Of a stretch of DNA of 64,000 nt, positions 52,239 through 61,124 are shown in pieces. Below the pieces are notes generated by a model. The model saw nothing but the letters and a program-made list of their open reading frames with translations, searched no databases and was not told the origin of the DNA. A program made the position numbers and the translations under genes. Position 1 is the first letter of the stretch. The number at the start of each line of letters is the position of its first letter. Origin of the DNA: Daejeonella sp. JGW-45. GTDB lineage: Bacteria > Bacteroidota > Bacteroidia > Sphingobacteriales > Sphingobacteriaceae. The DNA lies in contig NZ_JARKNC010000006.1 of the NCBI RefSeq assembly GCF_029360805.1, positions 188,199-252,198 on the forward strand, given 5' to 3'.

Positions 52239-52574
52239 ATGAGTAACTTAAGAAACAGTGTGCGCCTGATTGGATTTCTCGGCGCTGATCCGGAGATTAA
52301 AATAATCGGAGAAAAGAAAAAACTTGCTAAACTGACTATTGCCACAAATGATTCGTACAAGAACGACAAGGGTGAGAAAGTAGAGGAAACGCAGTGGCAT
52401 AATCTGGTGATGTGGGACGGGCTTGCAGTTATCGCAGAGAAATACCTGCACAAAGGCTCTGAAGTAACTGTCGAGGGTAAGTTAACGAGCCGTTCCTATA
52501 CCGATAAGGAAGGAGTTAAAAAGTATTTCACCGAAATCGTGGTGAATGAGGTACTCATGCTTGGCAAAAAGTAG
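52239..52574 (+). CDS. ssb: Single-stranded DNA-binding protein (short form)
   Basis: The 111-residue OB-fold protein has NSVRLIGFLGADPEIK, TIATNDSYKNDKGEKVEETQWHNLV and VTVEGKLTSRSYTDKEG, the standard SSB core. It ends in EVLMLGKK and lacks the disordered acidic tail that most SSBs use to recruit partners. It may be a secondary paralogue, for example one used in stress or DNA uptake. A terminator follows directly. Confidence 0.96.
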   Translation: MSNLRNSVRLIGFLGADPEIKIIGEKKKLAKLTIATNDSYKNDKGEKVEETQWHNLVMWDGLAVIAEKYLHKGSEVTVEGKLTSRSYTDKEGVKKYFTEIVVNEVLMLGKK

Positions 52575-52591
52575 GAGTAGATTTAGATGGG

Positions 52592-52620
52592 AGGGCAGGA
52601 GCCAGTCTCCTGTCCTTTTT
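52592..52620 (+). terminator. Intrinsic terminator of ssb
   Basis: AGGGCAGGAG (52592-52601) pairs with CTCCTGTCCT (52607-52616), with one G-U pair, around a 5-nt loop and followed by a T tract. It starts 17 nt past the ssb stop. Confidence 0.85.
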
Positions 52621-52643
52621 ATTTGGGACTGAGCCTCACGTTA

Positions 52644-53117
52644 CTAAAACTTGAAATCCTCTCTGGTATAAATTCCGGGCCGCGCGTGATCGCCTTCCTT
52701 AAAACTGAATTCAACGACAGCTATTCCTGCTATCTCTGTTAGCGAATAGGTGGCCTCGGCAAGGTATGCCTCGGCACCCCCGCTTCCGGACTGTTGCGTA
52801 AGGTATGTGGCGTCGGCGATACTAACAAAGGCCTTGTCTCCCTCCTGCTTGTTCCAGCTTAGGATGATTTGGGGGTATTTTAAATTTAAAGCATCGACCA
52901 TATCTTCGGGCTGCAGGTTGTTTGTATCTGCATTGGGATCTCTTCGGATCTCCATAACCTGTGTACTGTCATTCATTTGCACACTCCATGGAAGTACAAG
53001 TGATTTTTCGTGGTCCAGGTTTACAGGTTCTTCTTTTAGGTCTATTGTTTTTGTGGGTTCACCCTGGCAGGATAAAATAAACAGTGCGACAATACTTAAA
53101 TATATGAGGTTTTTCAT
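52644..53117 (-). CDS. Uncharacterised lipoprotein
   Basis: The 157-residue protein has a lipoprotein signal (ALFILSCQGEP, lipidated Cys near residue 17). The mature part is about 140 residues, mostly beta-like, with no motif that I recognise. It follows the SDR gene in the same direction after only 3 bp, so it may share a message with the SDR and phenylalanine hydroxylase genes. The function is unknown. Confidence 0.75.
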   Translation of the reverse strand: MKNLIYLSIVALFILSCQGEPTKTIDLKEEPVNLDHEKSLVLPWSVQMNDSTQVMEIRRDPNADTNNLQPEDMVDALNLKYPQIILSWNKQEGDKAFVSIADATYLTQQSGSGGAEAYLAEATYSLTEIAGIAVVEFSFKEGDHARPGIYTREDFKF

Positions 53118-53120
53118 TTT

Positions 53121-53825
53121 TTAAGGGTTAGTGTGTGCCACAGGGATGATCTTGCCATTAAAGAATTTATGTCCGGTCAGTGCAAAATCAGCGATATACT
53201 TTCCCATTTCGAATGCCATGACCGGCGACTGGTAATCGGGGAAAGCCTTCTCCAGCATTTCTGTCTGTGCTGAACCCAGAGCGAGGCAATTGACGCTGAT
53301 CTCCCGATCAGCTAGTTCTCTGGCCAGGCATTCTGTCAATACGTGCAAGGCGCCCTTGCTTGCAGAGTATGCGGACAAGCCAGGAAATTTATGGCTTCCG
53401 GGGAAACCTCCCATACTTCCTATATTAACAATATGGCTTTTAGGTGGCATTAAAGGCACCATGTTTTGGATCATCTTTACATGGCCCAACAGGTTATTCT
53501 GAAGCATCTCGGCAAAATCGAGCTGCGAGATCTCCATAAAAGGCTTGTTAATCAGAGAACCAGCGTTGTTGATCAGAACATCAACCGTACCCATTCGCTC
53601 TTTGATGAATGGAACAAGTCCTGTTTCGTAATCATCATGCGCGATATCGAATTTGGCGCTATAGAGGAAACACTCAGGATTAAGTGCAAGGGCAATTTCC
53701 TGCAGTTTACTTAGTTTATCTTCAGATCGTGCCAGCGCAACGACTTTATTTGAACTGAATCCGGTGAGCTCCAATACTGCTTCAAAGCCGACACCGCTAC
53801 TTGCACCTGTAATTACAATATTCAT
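53121..53825 (-). CDS. Short-chain dehydrogenase/reductase next to phenylalanine hydroxylase
   Basis: The 234-residue SDR has the cofactor motif TGASSGVG (residues 6-13), NNAG at 86-89, and the catalytic triad Ser137, Tyr153, Lys157. It starts 4 bp after the stop of the phenylalanine hydroxylase gene, so the two are co-transcribed. A role in recycling the pterin cofactor (dihydropteridine reductase activity) is suggested by context, but sequence alone does not show it. Confidence 0.92.
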   Translation of the reverse strand: MNIVITGASSGVGFEAVLELTGFSSNKVVALARSEDKLSKLQEIALALNPECFLYSAKFDIAHDDYETGLVPFIKERMGTVDVLINNAGSLINKPFMEISQLDFAEMLQNNLLGHVKMIQNMVPLMPPKSHIVNIGSMGGFPGSHKFPGLSAYSASKGALHVLTECLARELADREISVNCLALGSAQTEMLEKAFPDYQSPVMAFEMGKYIADFALTGHKFFNGKIIPVAHTNP

Positions 53826-53829
53826 TTTA

Positions 53830-55605
53830 CTAATTTGTTAATTGCCTTACCGGATTTTTGATCAGGTAAAAACCGTCACGGATCAATTTATTCAGCCCGG
53901 GCTCACTCTCGGCTTTCATTTCCAGGTATATTCTGATATCGCGGGCAATATCAGGAAAGATGTTTTCATGGACGAGGATCTCCAGGATTTCCATTGAGCA
54001 GAGCCAATCTCTACGGAAGTTCTTTTGCAGGGTCTCCCAAACGGTTACTAATTTTTCATATAACCGATGATGTTCCCGGCAATCCCGTACAATAGCGAAA
54101 AGTTCATGATATTTCTTCGTTGGGCCGTCGTATTCCGGATGAAAGGTACTTGTCTTTGAAACAGGCGCTGCCTGTTCGAAAGAATCCTTATCCGCGGCGC
54201 CGCAATAAACAGATATTACTTTTTCGCCGACAGCCATGTCATAAGCTCCCCACTCTGGCTTGAAGAATATATTTCCGGCTTCGTCGCTGACTGTACATTC
54301 GGAAAAGCTAATCAAAATAACCTTATCGTTCTCTTTGGTCACCGACTGCACAATTCCTTTTAGGGTCAAACCGCTTTCAAAAGAGAGGTAAGCCTCCTTG
54401 TTTTCTATTAGTCCGAGGTTTTCCAGTTCGTTTTCAGTTGCATCTTCCAGAGGCTTATTGAAATTCTTAAGTCTTCCAACCGGTGATGAGAAGCCTTCGG
54501 CATGATAATTCTTACCGTGACCGGCTAACTCTTTGTCGTGATAAGCCAATGCGCTGGGTCCGCTGGTTTTTATGAACTGAAGCTCGTCGTCAGAGCCCAT
54601 GCCCATATCAGTGAATATCCCTGTGACCTGCAGTCCCGAACTATATACCGCTGTGCAGACATTTCTGCATTCGATAGCTTTAAGTACGCTTTCAGAGCCG
54701 CCTCGTCTGAATGCCATCGTGTCTGCAAATCGTTCCAATACATCAATGAGATTCTGAAAATTGGGGGTGACAAAAAGCTGGGGCTGCGGTTTGGTTATAT
54801 CAAAAGGATAGTTGAGTGCATCGATTGTGTACCAGATCTTTGTGACCTTCGGATCCATACAGCTTGTACTTTCTCCGATAGACGAAAGTAAACCTGCACC
54901 ATAAATTTTAGGATCGTCGATGGTGCCGATAAGGCCGTACTCAACAGTCCACCAATGCAGACGGCTGAGCAAAGCCATCTCCGATGGTTCGCCAATATTC
55001 TTCTGACAAAAATTAACTTTCTTTTCAGCTTTCCTTAGATCTGCCGGATCAGCATCGTGCATCTCCTTGAGTATAGAGAGTTGCCTGATAGCCTCGTATA
55101 ATTCAAAGTCTTTCGATGAGAACATCGCTTTGGCGCCAATTGATCCGAAATAGCTCAAATACTCGTGGTAATCTTTGTCGGCAATTATCGGTGCATGGCC
55201 GGCAGATTCATGAATAATATCCGGAGCGGGAGTATATTCAATATGATGCAACTGACGGATATCGGCAGCTATTACCAGAACCCGGTACGATTGGTACTCC
55301 ATAAACGCAGAAGGCGGAATAAATCCATCGACAGTTACCGCGCCCCATCCTATTTTCTTCAGGGCATTGTTCATGTCCTGCAGGTCGGGAATCTTTTCAA
55401 TGGTCAGGCCCGCGGCTTCAAGTCCGGGAATATAAGGGTAGTATGCTATGTCTTTCAGGTAGCTATAATTTTGACGCATCACATATCGCCACACAGCATG
55501 GTCAACTGGTGTATAGTGTGCATACTGCTGTTCAACTATAAACTGACGCAGATGATTCGGTAATTTTCTTACCTGTGGATTGCCAAAATCATTAAAGCTT
55601 GTCAT
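53830..55605 (-). CDS. phhA: Phenylalanine 4-monooxygenase with long C-terminal extension
   Basis: The 591-residue protein contains a pterin-dependent aromatic amino acid hydroxylase domain with iron ligands His132 and His137 (IIHESAGHAPI) and Glu222 (HWWTVEYGLIG). Most bacterial enzymes have 260-300 residues, so the C-terminal 250-300 residues are an extension without a recognised domain. The enzyme turns phenylalanine into tyrosine, which the hppD-hmgA-FAH locus at 25-28.6 kb could break down. The SDR gene follows after 4 bp and may regenerate the pterin. A -7-like TAACTTTA lies at 55631-55638. Confidence 0.93.
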   Translation of the reverse strand: MTSFNDFGNPQVRKLPNHLRQFIVEQQYAHYTPVDHAVWRYVMRQNYSYLKDIAYYPYIPGLEAAGLTIEKIPDLQDMNNALKKIGWGAVTVDGFIPPSAFMEYQSYRVLVIAADIRQLHHIEYTPAPDIIHESAGHAPIIADKDYHEYLSYFGSIGAKAMFSSKDFELYEAIRQLSILKEMHDADPADLRKAEKKVNFCQKNIGEPSEMALLSRLHWWTVEYGLIGTIDDPKIYGAGLLSSIGESTSCMDPKVTKIWYTIDALNYPFDITKPQPQLFVTPNFQNLIDVLERFADTMAFRRGGSESVLKAIECRNVCTAVYSSGLQVTGIFTDMGMGSDDELQFIKTSGPSALAYHDKELAGHGKNYHAEGFSSPVGRLKNFNKPLEDATENELENLGLIENKEAYLSFESGLTLKGIVQSVTKENDKVILISFSECTVSDEAGNIFFKPEWGAYDMAVGEKVISVYCGAADKDSFEQAAPVSKTSTFHPEYDGPTKKYHELFAIVRDCREHHRLYEKLVTVWETLQKNFRRDWLCSMEILEILVHENIFPDIARDIRIYLEMKAESEPGLNKLIRDGFYLIKNPVRQLTN

Positions 55606-55673
55606 TGTATTGGTTGTAGAGTACCCGGTATAAAGTTAAGGTTTTTTAAGCCTCTTGTTTTGCCCCAGGCATT

Positions 55674-55707
55674 TTTGGCCTATAACGTGGATAATTTTGT
55701 ACTTTTG
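55674..55707 (+). promoter_or_regulatory. Promoter of the epimerase gene at 55722
   Basis: TTTG (55674-55677), a 22-nt spacer and TACTTTTG (55700-55707) match the Bacteroidota pattern. A second -7 match, TAATTTTG (55692-55699), abuts it. The ATG follows 14 nt after the box. Confidence 0.5.
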
Positions 55708-55721
55708 ACGATAACATTGCT

Positions 55722-56684
55722 ATGAAAAAGCGAATTCTTATAACTGGCGCTGCGGGTTTTATCGGAAGCAACCTGATACATAAGTTGTTGAAGACTGGCT
55801 GCTATTGTGTCATTGGTTTGGATAACTTTGATGCTTTTTATCCGCGTGCCGCAAAGGAACAAAATATAGCCCCCTTTGCTGAGGATAAGAACTTTCGATT
55901 TTATGAGGGGGATATCAGAAATCGTGCCGATCTGGATGCATTGGATGATATAGATGTGATCGTACATCTTGCAGCAAAGGCTGGAGTACGGCCGAGCATT
56001 AAAGATCCCATCCTTTATCAGGATGTTAACGTTGGCGGCACACAAAATCTTTTAGAATTCGCCCGCAGGCGGGGCATTAAGCAGTTTGTTTTCGCATCGT
56101 CCAGTAGTGTTTATGGAATTAACGCTCATGTTCCCTGGTCGGAGGATGATAAATTAATGCCGATCAGTCCATACGCGTCCACCAAGTTGTCCTGTGAAAT
56201 GCTTGGCCACGTTTATAGTCATTTGTATGGGATCAGGTTTCTGGCTCTGAGGTTCTTTACGGTTTACGGGCCTGGACAGAGACCGGATCTTGCTATTCAC
56301 AAATTCTTCAGGGCAATTAGCAGTGGTCAGCCTATCCCGGTATTTGGCGACGGTTCCACGAGCCGCGACTATACCTATGTTGAGGATACTGTAAGGGGTA
56401 TTGAAGCGGCCATCTTGTATGAATCATCCGATTTCGAGGTAATTAACCTGGGCAATCATCGTACGATTACGTTAGAAGGACTTATTGAAGCTATAGAAGA
56501 GTCATGTGGTAAAAAAGCGATAATTGACCGGCAGCCCGAACAACCAGGCGATGTGCCGCAGACGTATGCTGATATTGCTAAAGCCAGGAAGATTTTACAA
56601 TATAGTCCCTCAACCGATCTTAAGACCGGCCTTGACAATTTCTACTCGTGGTACAGGCAAACCCAAGAACAAGATCCATTGTAG
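55722..56684 (+). CDS. NAD-dependent nucleotide-sugar epimerase (UDP-glucuronate epimerase-like)
   Basis: The 320-residue protein has the NAD-binding motif GAAGFIG (residues 9-15) and the active pair Tyr151 and Lys155 in SPYASTKLSCE. The segment FTVYGPGQRPDLAIHKF is typical of UDP-glucuronate 4-epimerase-type enzymes. It should supply an activated sugar for a surface glycan. It converges with the flippase-like gene by 1 bp. Exact substrate not proven. Confidence 0.9.
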   Translation: MKKRILITGAAGFIGSNLIHKLLKTGCYCVIGLDNFDAFYPRAAKEQNIAPFAEDKNFRFYEGDIRNRADLDALDDIDVIVHLAAKAGVRPSIKDPILYQDVNVGGTQNLLEFARRRGIKQFVFASSSSVYGINAHVPWSEDDKLMPISPYASTKLSCEMLGHVYSHLYGIRFLALRFFTVYGPGQRPDLAIHKFFRAISSGQPIPVFGDGSTSRDYTYVEDTVRGIEAAILYESSDFEVINLGNHRTITLEGLIEAIEESCGKKAIIDRQPEQPGDVPQTYADIAKARKILQYSPSTDLKTGLDNFYSWYRQTQEQDPL

Positions 56685-56685
56685 A

Positions 56686-57567
56686 TTATTTTAGTTCGAT
56701 CTTCTTCTCCCCGAGTTCTTTTGGATAGAACACAAAATAGATACCGCTAAAAGACAGTATCGCAGAGATACAATAGAATAAAAGACTTATAATCACGGCA
56801 AGATGCTGATCCATCTGAAAGTATTGGGCACCATACAGAAATACTAATTCCCTTGCTCCCAGGCCGCCGACGGTGAACGGGAAAATAGCTACCAAAGACG
56901 AAGCAAGGAACATAAACAAATACGGTGCAAATTTCCCCTCATAGTTCAGTGCGTAAAGAATTATAATTACGCAAACAACTTGCATGGACTGGACGAGCAG
57001 TGCTTTGCTATGAATAAGTAAAAAGTTGCGGCTGTATTCCTGAAAATAGCGGGTCATCACCAGATAATACGCAACAGTTCCAACCAGAACGACTATTATC
57101 GGAATCCAGTTGGGTACACCCAGATAAGGGATAAAAATCACGAGCGTTGATATGATCAATCCTAATGCCCATAAACCGCTCAGACGATCAAAGAATATAG
57201 CCTGAAAAAGCTTCCGGCCCTTTATGGAGAATTTCTTTCGCAGTAAAAAAATCTTATATCCATCGCCTCCAATCCCACCCGGAAGGAAAAGATTATAGAA
57301 CATTCCCAGAAGATAGATCTTGAAGTTGTAAACACCAGATATTTTTAAGCCTATCCCTCTAAAAAAAGTATTTAAACGCGACGCTGAGATTATTTGGGAA
57401 ATGACAAAGGCCACCAAGGCAAATAGAAGATAAACCGGATCAGATTCAACAAAAGCTTCCCTGAGGTCTTTTAATTCGACTTTTCTTGATACCAGGTACA
57501 AAGATAGGCCGGTGACTAACAGCTTCAAAAGCAGCTTAACTATTTTCCAGCTTTTCGTTTTGTCCAT
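56686..57567 (-). CDS. Flippase-like integral membrane protein (UPF0104/LPG synthase TM type)
   Basis: The 293-residue protein has about seven or eight membrane helices and the family signature LPGGIGGDGYKIFLLRKKF, then PFTVGGLGARELVFLYG. The family includes the membrane domain of lysylphosphatidylglycerol synthase and proteins thought to move lipid-linked sugars. It overlaps the preceding GT2 gene by 32 bp, so it works with that gene and the GT39 in one unit. Moving the lipid-linked sugar is a plausible but unproven role. Confidence 0.88.
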   Translation of the reverse strand: MDKTKSWKIVKLLLKLLVTGLSLYLVSRKVELKDLREAFVESDPVYLLFALVAFVISQIISASRLNTFFRGIGLKISGVYNFKIYLLGMFYNLFLPGGIGGDGYKIFLLRKKFSIKGRKLFQAIFFDRLSGLWALGLIISTLVIFIPYLGVPNWIPIIVVLVGTVAYYLVMTRYFQEYSRNFLLIHSKALLVQSMQVVCVIIILYALNYEGKFAPYLFMFLASSLVAIFPFTVGGLGARELVFLYGAQYFQMDQHLAVIISLLFYCISAILSFSGIYFVFYPKELGEKKIELK

Positions 57568-58492
57568 TAAATATTCTTCTAACCTGGTATGTTTTTCTGT
57601 TAGTTCCTTCGAAGTAAGTACGTACGTTTATTTCGGCTAATATCCCGAAAGTTATTAGTTGAATGCCTGCCAGCAGAAATATCAATCCTAAAGTAAGCAA
57701 CGGCTTGCCCCCGATATCCTGGCCCATGAGTTTTAATGTCAGGAGATATAAGTTTATCACCAGTCCCAGGCCAAATGATATAAAGCCCAGTGTTCCAAAC
57801 AAATGCATAGGCTTTTGAATGTACTTTCTGAAGAACACCATCGTGACAAGATCGGCCATCACTTTGAAGGTACGGCCCAAGCCATATTTAGAGGTACCGT
57901 GGATACGGGCATGATGCTTTACATCGACTTGGGTAATGCTGGCGCCCTGAAGCTTAGCCAGTACCGGAATGAATCGGTGAAGTTCCCCGTAAATACCGAG
58001 GTCTTCAGCTATTTCCCGTTTAAATATCTTTAGCGTACAGCCATAATCCTTTATATATACGCCGGTCATGCGGCGGATGATAGCGTTGGCAATTCTGGAT
58101 GGGATTTTTCTCAGGAACATACCGTCCTGGCGATTCGCCCGGTTGCCTGCAACTACATCCCAATCCTCGTCTTTAAGCTTCTGCAGCATAAAAGGAATAT
58201 CTGAGGGATCATTTTGGAGATCACCATCAATCAGAGCAATGTATTTGCCGCTGGCATGATCAATTCCGGCAGTCATCGCCGTACTCTGACCATAGTTTTT
58301 GCGCAGTTCCACTAAACTGTTGCGCTCATCAGCATTCTCCCTGATCTTTTTCTGAGTGCCATCTTCCGATCCGTCATCTACAAAAATCACCTCATAATCA
58401 ATGGTATTCAAAGCGGCACGGATCTCTGCCAGCAAAGGCTCAATATTATCCCGTTCATTTAAGACAGTGATCACAACAGAGAGTTCTCTCAT
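57536..58492 (-). CDS. Family 2 glycosyltransferase (polyprenyl-phosphate sugar synthase type)
   Basis: The 318-residue protein has a GT2 domain with VVITVLNERDNIEPL, IFVDDGSEDGT and ALIDGDLQNDP, followed by two membrane helices near residues 232-255 and 267-290. This is the layout of dolichyl/undecaprenyl-phosphate sugar synthases such as ArnC. It should load a sugar onto a lipid carrier. It overlaps the GT39 gene by 4 bp (ATGA) and the flippase-like gene by 32 bp. Confidence 0.93.
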   Translation of the reverse strand: MRELSVVITVLNERDNIEPLLAEIRAALNTIDYEVIFVDDGSEDGTQKKIRENADERNSLVELRKNYGQSTAMTAGIDHASGKYIALIDGDLQNDPSDIPFMLQKLKDEDWDVVAGNRANRQDGMFLRKIPSRIANAIIRRMTGVYIKDYGCTLKIFKREIAEDLGIYGELHRFIPVLAKLQGASITQVDVKHHARIHGTSKYGLGRTFKVMADLVTMVFFRKYIQKPMHLFGTLGFISFGLGLVINLYLLTLKLMGQDIGGKPLLTLGLIFLLAGIQLITFGILAEINVRTYFEGTNRKTYQVRRIFNGQNEKLENS

Positions 58493-60084
58493 TTTAGCTC
58501 GTAGAGTTTTAAGTTCTGGTAGTTCTTTATCAACAACGCTTTTGGATGCTCCAACTCCCTGTCAAAGGTAAAATAATAACCTGGCTTCGAAGCATCCTCA
58601 GTGAATTTCACTTGTGCCATACGCTCTCGTTGGATGTAAAAGATCAGACGGTCGTGGAACGGGATTCCCGCTTCTTGGGGATGATATTGGTAGAAAAAGA
58701 AGGGTGCTCCTTTGCTAACCCTTCCCATTTCTATAGCAGCGCTTTTGTAATAATTTTCGACTTTGTGATGAGCGCGATGGGGAAGGATAAAAAGGCTGAA
58801 TGCCAGGCGGACAATTAACATTAAGCCCAGGAACGCCACTATCTTTTGGCTTTTTAATTTGTAGATGAGGAGGGCGAAAAAAGCGCTGATCAGAATAAGC
58901 AGGAAAACTTTTAACACAATATGATCCACGAATTCCGAAAGATCGAACAATAAGGCGGCGGGCATAGCGAGTGTGACAAGGGTGCCGAGAACCATCAGGG
59001 ATATCTCGAAGACACGCTTTGTTTTTGGTAGCTTATCGCGATAAGTGTAATATGCATGGCTCCAGATGATAAATAACAGCGGATAGAGCATCAGCAGGTA
59101 CCTGGGCCTGGTTTGGGGCGATAGCCAGTATACCCAGATATTTGCAAGGAAGACAATTGCGATATATTTAAGAAAAGGGTTTGCTTTGATCCCCCGTATA
59201 AAGTCTTTGTGAAAGCAAAAAATCAAAAGGATACTCGCGGGGAACAGGTGCCCGGCATGTTCAAAAGGAAAAGACAGCATGTGCAACGCAGTAGTAATAA
59301 AGCCGAACTCGGTGGCTGTTCTCCTGCTACTTTGATCCCATATTGTGCTAAAATATCCCTCAAGGTTTGGGTTATACTGGTAATAATTTAAAAAATACCC
59401 ACCGATGATCGTCAGACAGAACAATCCGCTAAGGATATGCTGCCAGCTGAACAATTTTTTTAAATTGCCAGTGTAGGTGAGCAAGGCGACTAGTGTAAAT
59501 CCCTGGAATACTACTGAAGGCAGGCCTTTGCATAAAAAGGTAACAGCGGTAATAAGATAGGAGATAAAGAACAGCCAAAACCACTTTCTCTGCTGAAAAA
59601 AATAAAATATCAGCATAAATGAGCCAAAGGTTAACCAGGAGTAAAAAATATCAATGTGCCCCAGCATCGAATCGTAAATAAGCATGCGGCCATTCACCAG
59701 GAATAATAATCCGCTTAGAAGGGCGATATGGCGGTTTTTAAGGAAATAGCTGACCGAATAGAAAATAGTGATCGCAAAGAAAAACATGGGGATTATAGCC
59801 GGCAGCCGCGTATTAAACTCCGTAAAGGCTCCGCTAAGCTGATAAACACCAGCTAATATCCAATTATAAAAAGGAGGTTTATTATAATAATACTCGCCGC
59901 CGATGGTTGGTACCGAGTAGTTTTTCGTAAGGATCATTTCCAGCGCCACATTTGCGCGTGTTGGTTCGTCAGCGAAAAGGGGGAGGAGGCCGAGGTTGAT
60001 AAAAAATACAGGTAAAGCGACTAGTAACAGAAGGAAAAACCCTCTCTCGGGGTGTCGGTCAAGGAAGTTTTCCAGTCTCTCCAT
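58489..60084 (-). CDS. ArnT-like family 39 glycosyltransferase
   Basis: The 531-residue protein has about twelve membrane helices. The front loop has PLFADEPTRANVALEMI, where the acidic DE pair matches the catalytic site of ArnT/PMT-type enzymes, and YYNKPPFYNWI follows. Such enzymes move a sugar from a lipid carrier to lipid A or a protein on the periplasmic side. I chose ATG 60084 because a promoter box lies at 60094-60101; the frame extension to 60111 would place the start inside the promoter. Confidence 0.93.
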   Translation of the reverse strand: MERLENFLDRHPERGFFLLLLVALPVFFINLGLLPLFADEPTRANVALEMILTKNYSVPTIGGEYYYNKPPFYNWILAGVYQLSGAFTEFNTRLPAIIPMFFFAITIFYSVSYFLKNRHIALLSGLLFLVNGRMLIYDSMLGHIDIFYSWLTFGSFMLIFYFFQQRKWFWLFFISYLITAVTFLCKGLPSVVFQGFTLVALLTYTGNLKKLFSWQHILSGLFCLTIIGGYFLNYYQYNPNLEGYFSTIWDQSSRRTATEFGFITTALHMLSFPFEHAGHLFPASILLIFCFHKDFIRGIKANPFLKYIAIVFLANIWVYWLSPQTRPRYLLMLYPLLFIIWSHAYYTYRDKLPKTKRVFEISLMVLGTLVTLAMPAALLFDLSEFVDHIVLKVFLLILISAFFALLIYKLKSQKIVAFLGLMLIVRLAFSLFILPHRAHHKVENYYKSAAIEMGRVSKGAPFFFYQYHPQEAGIPFHDRLIFYIQRERMAQVKFTEDASKPGYYFTFDRELEHPKALLIKNYQNLKLYELK

Positions 60085-60093
60085 ACAGTACGG

Positions 60094-60101
60094 CAAAGAT
60101 A
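60094..60101 (-). promoter_or_regulatory. Promoter -7 box of the glycosyltransferase unit
   Basis: A perfect TATCTTTG on the minus strand lies 9 nt before ATG 60084 and supports that start codon. Confidence 0.6.
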
Positions 60102-60112
60102 TAAAAAGCAAA

Positions 60113-60145
60113 AGAGAGATCCGGGGATCAGGATCTCTCTTTTTT
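60113..60145 (-). terminator. Terminator of the L,D-transpeptidase gene
   Basis: AGAGAGATCC (60113-60122) pairs perfectly with GGATCTCTCT (60131-60140) around an 8-nt loop. T runs are found on both strands, so it can act in both directions. It lies between the L,D-transpeptidase stop at 60160 and the promoter of the glycosyltransferase unit. Confidence 0.85.
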
Positions 60146-60159
60146 AACGCTTAATATTC

Positions 60160-60975
60160 TTATATGCTGGCCTGGACTGTATTTCCTGACGAAACAAAAT
60201 TTGATACCGCAATCTCCTGATCCAGGTAGTTTGAGGTATAATCATTTCCTGGCCCGTTAATGAACATGCAGGTCTGGCCCTTGATCGTATTTATGATCGT
60301 TTTTGTCAGTTCTGCAGGAAGAGCCGGGCAACCATGACTTCGGCCTAAACGGCCAGTTTTATCTATGAACGATTGGCTTACATAATCGGCTCCGTGAACT
60401 ACTACTGCACGGTCCCTGGCGTTGGTATTAAATCCTTTGTCCATGCCTTCCAGCTTCATTGAAAGACCATGTTTTCCAAAGTAAGTTTCACTTGTAATAT
60501 AGAAACCAAGGCTGCTTTGATGTGAATTTGCAAGATTAGAAAAACTTGTCGCCATATCGCCGCCACTTCCCCGGCCATGCGCTACTAAAGTATTAAATAA
60601 GACTTTGTTGCTGGCAAGATCCACAATCCAGAGACGCTTCTGCGTACTTTTCAGATTAAAATCAATGATGGTAAGGATCTGACGTTCCGGGGAAATCAGA
60701 TTTGTTTTTTTAAGATTATAATAGCCAATTAACGCTTTCTTGAAAACCGCTGCATCCAGATCTCTGGCTGCCAGGCCAATTTTTTCATATGCCGAATTAA
60801 CATATTGATCGAAGATCTGGGTATTTGAATAATTAGCAGTTACCTTAACGGCGGCCGAGTCTTTTGCTGAATTAAAGAACTGCAATTGTGATTTTTTTGC
60901 CGATACCCAGCTTATAGCAGGTAAGGTACAAATAAGTAAGAGCATGCCAATCGCCCACACGGTGTATTTCTTCAT
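60160..60975 (-). CDS. Murein L,D-transpeptidase catalytic-domain family protein
   Basis: The 271-residue protein has an N-terminal signal/anchor segment (about residues 5-26) and a YkuD_2-type catalytic domain with GRSHGCPALP holding the active Cys216 and the upstream His194. It belongs to the murein L,D-transpeptidase catalytic-domain family, probably acting on periplasmic peptidoglycan. The exact reaction of this subgroup is not well described. It is monocistronic, with its own terminator. Confidence 0.9.
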   Translation of the reverse strand: MKKYTVWAIGMLLLICTLPAISWVSAKKSQLQFFNSAKDSAAVKVTANYSNTQIFDQYVNSAYEKIGLAARDLDAAVFKKALIGYYNLKKTNLISPERQILTIIDFNLKSTQKRLWIVDLASNKVLFNTLVAHGRGSGGDMATSFSNLANSHQSSLGFYITSETYFGKHGLSMKLEGMDKGFNTNARDRAVVVHGADYVSQSFIDKTGRLGRSHGCPALPAELTKTIINTIKGQTCMFINGPGNDYTSNYLDQEIAVSNFVSSGNTVQASI

Positions 60976-61124
60976 AGATTTCCTCAGTTAATGTTTATTA
61001 AACGAAACAGTTTATTAAAATATTGTTGTGAGTAAGGATATGAATTAGGTATAGTTTTGGCTTTTGTGATATACAAATATACGATTTTATGAAAAGTCAA
61101 TTGTCATCTGAAAGTAGAAGAATT

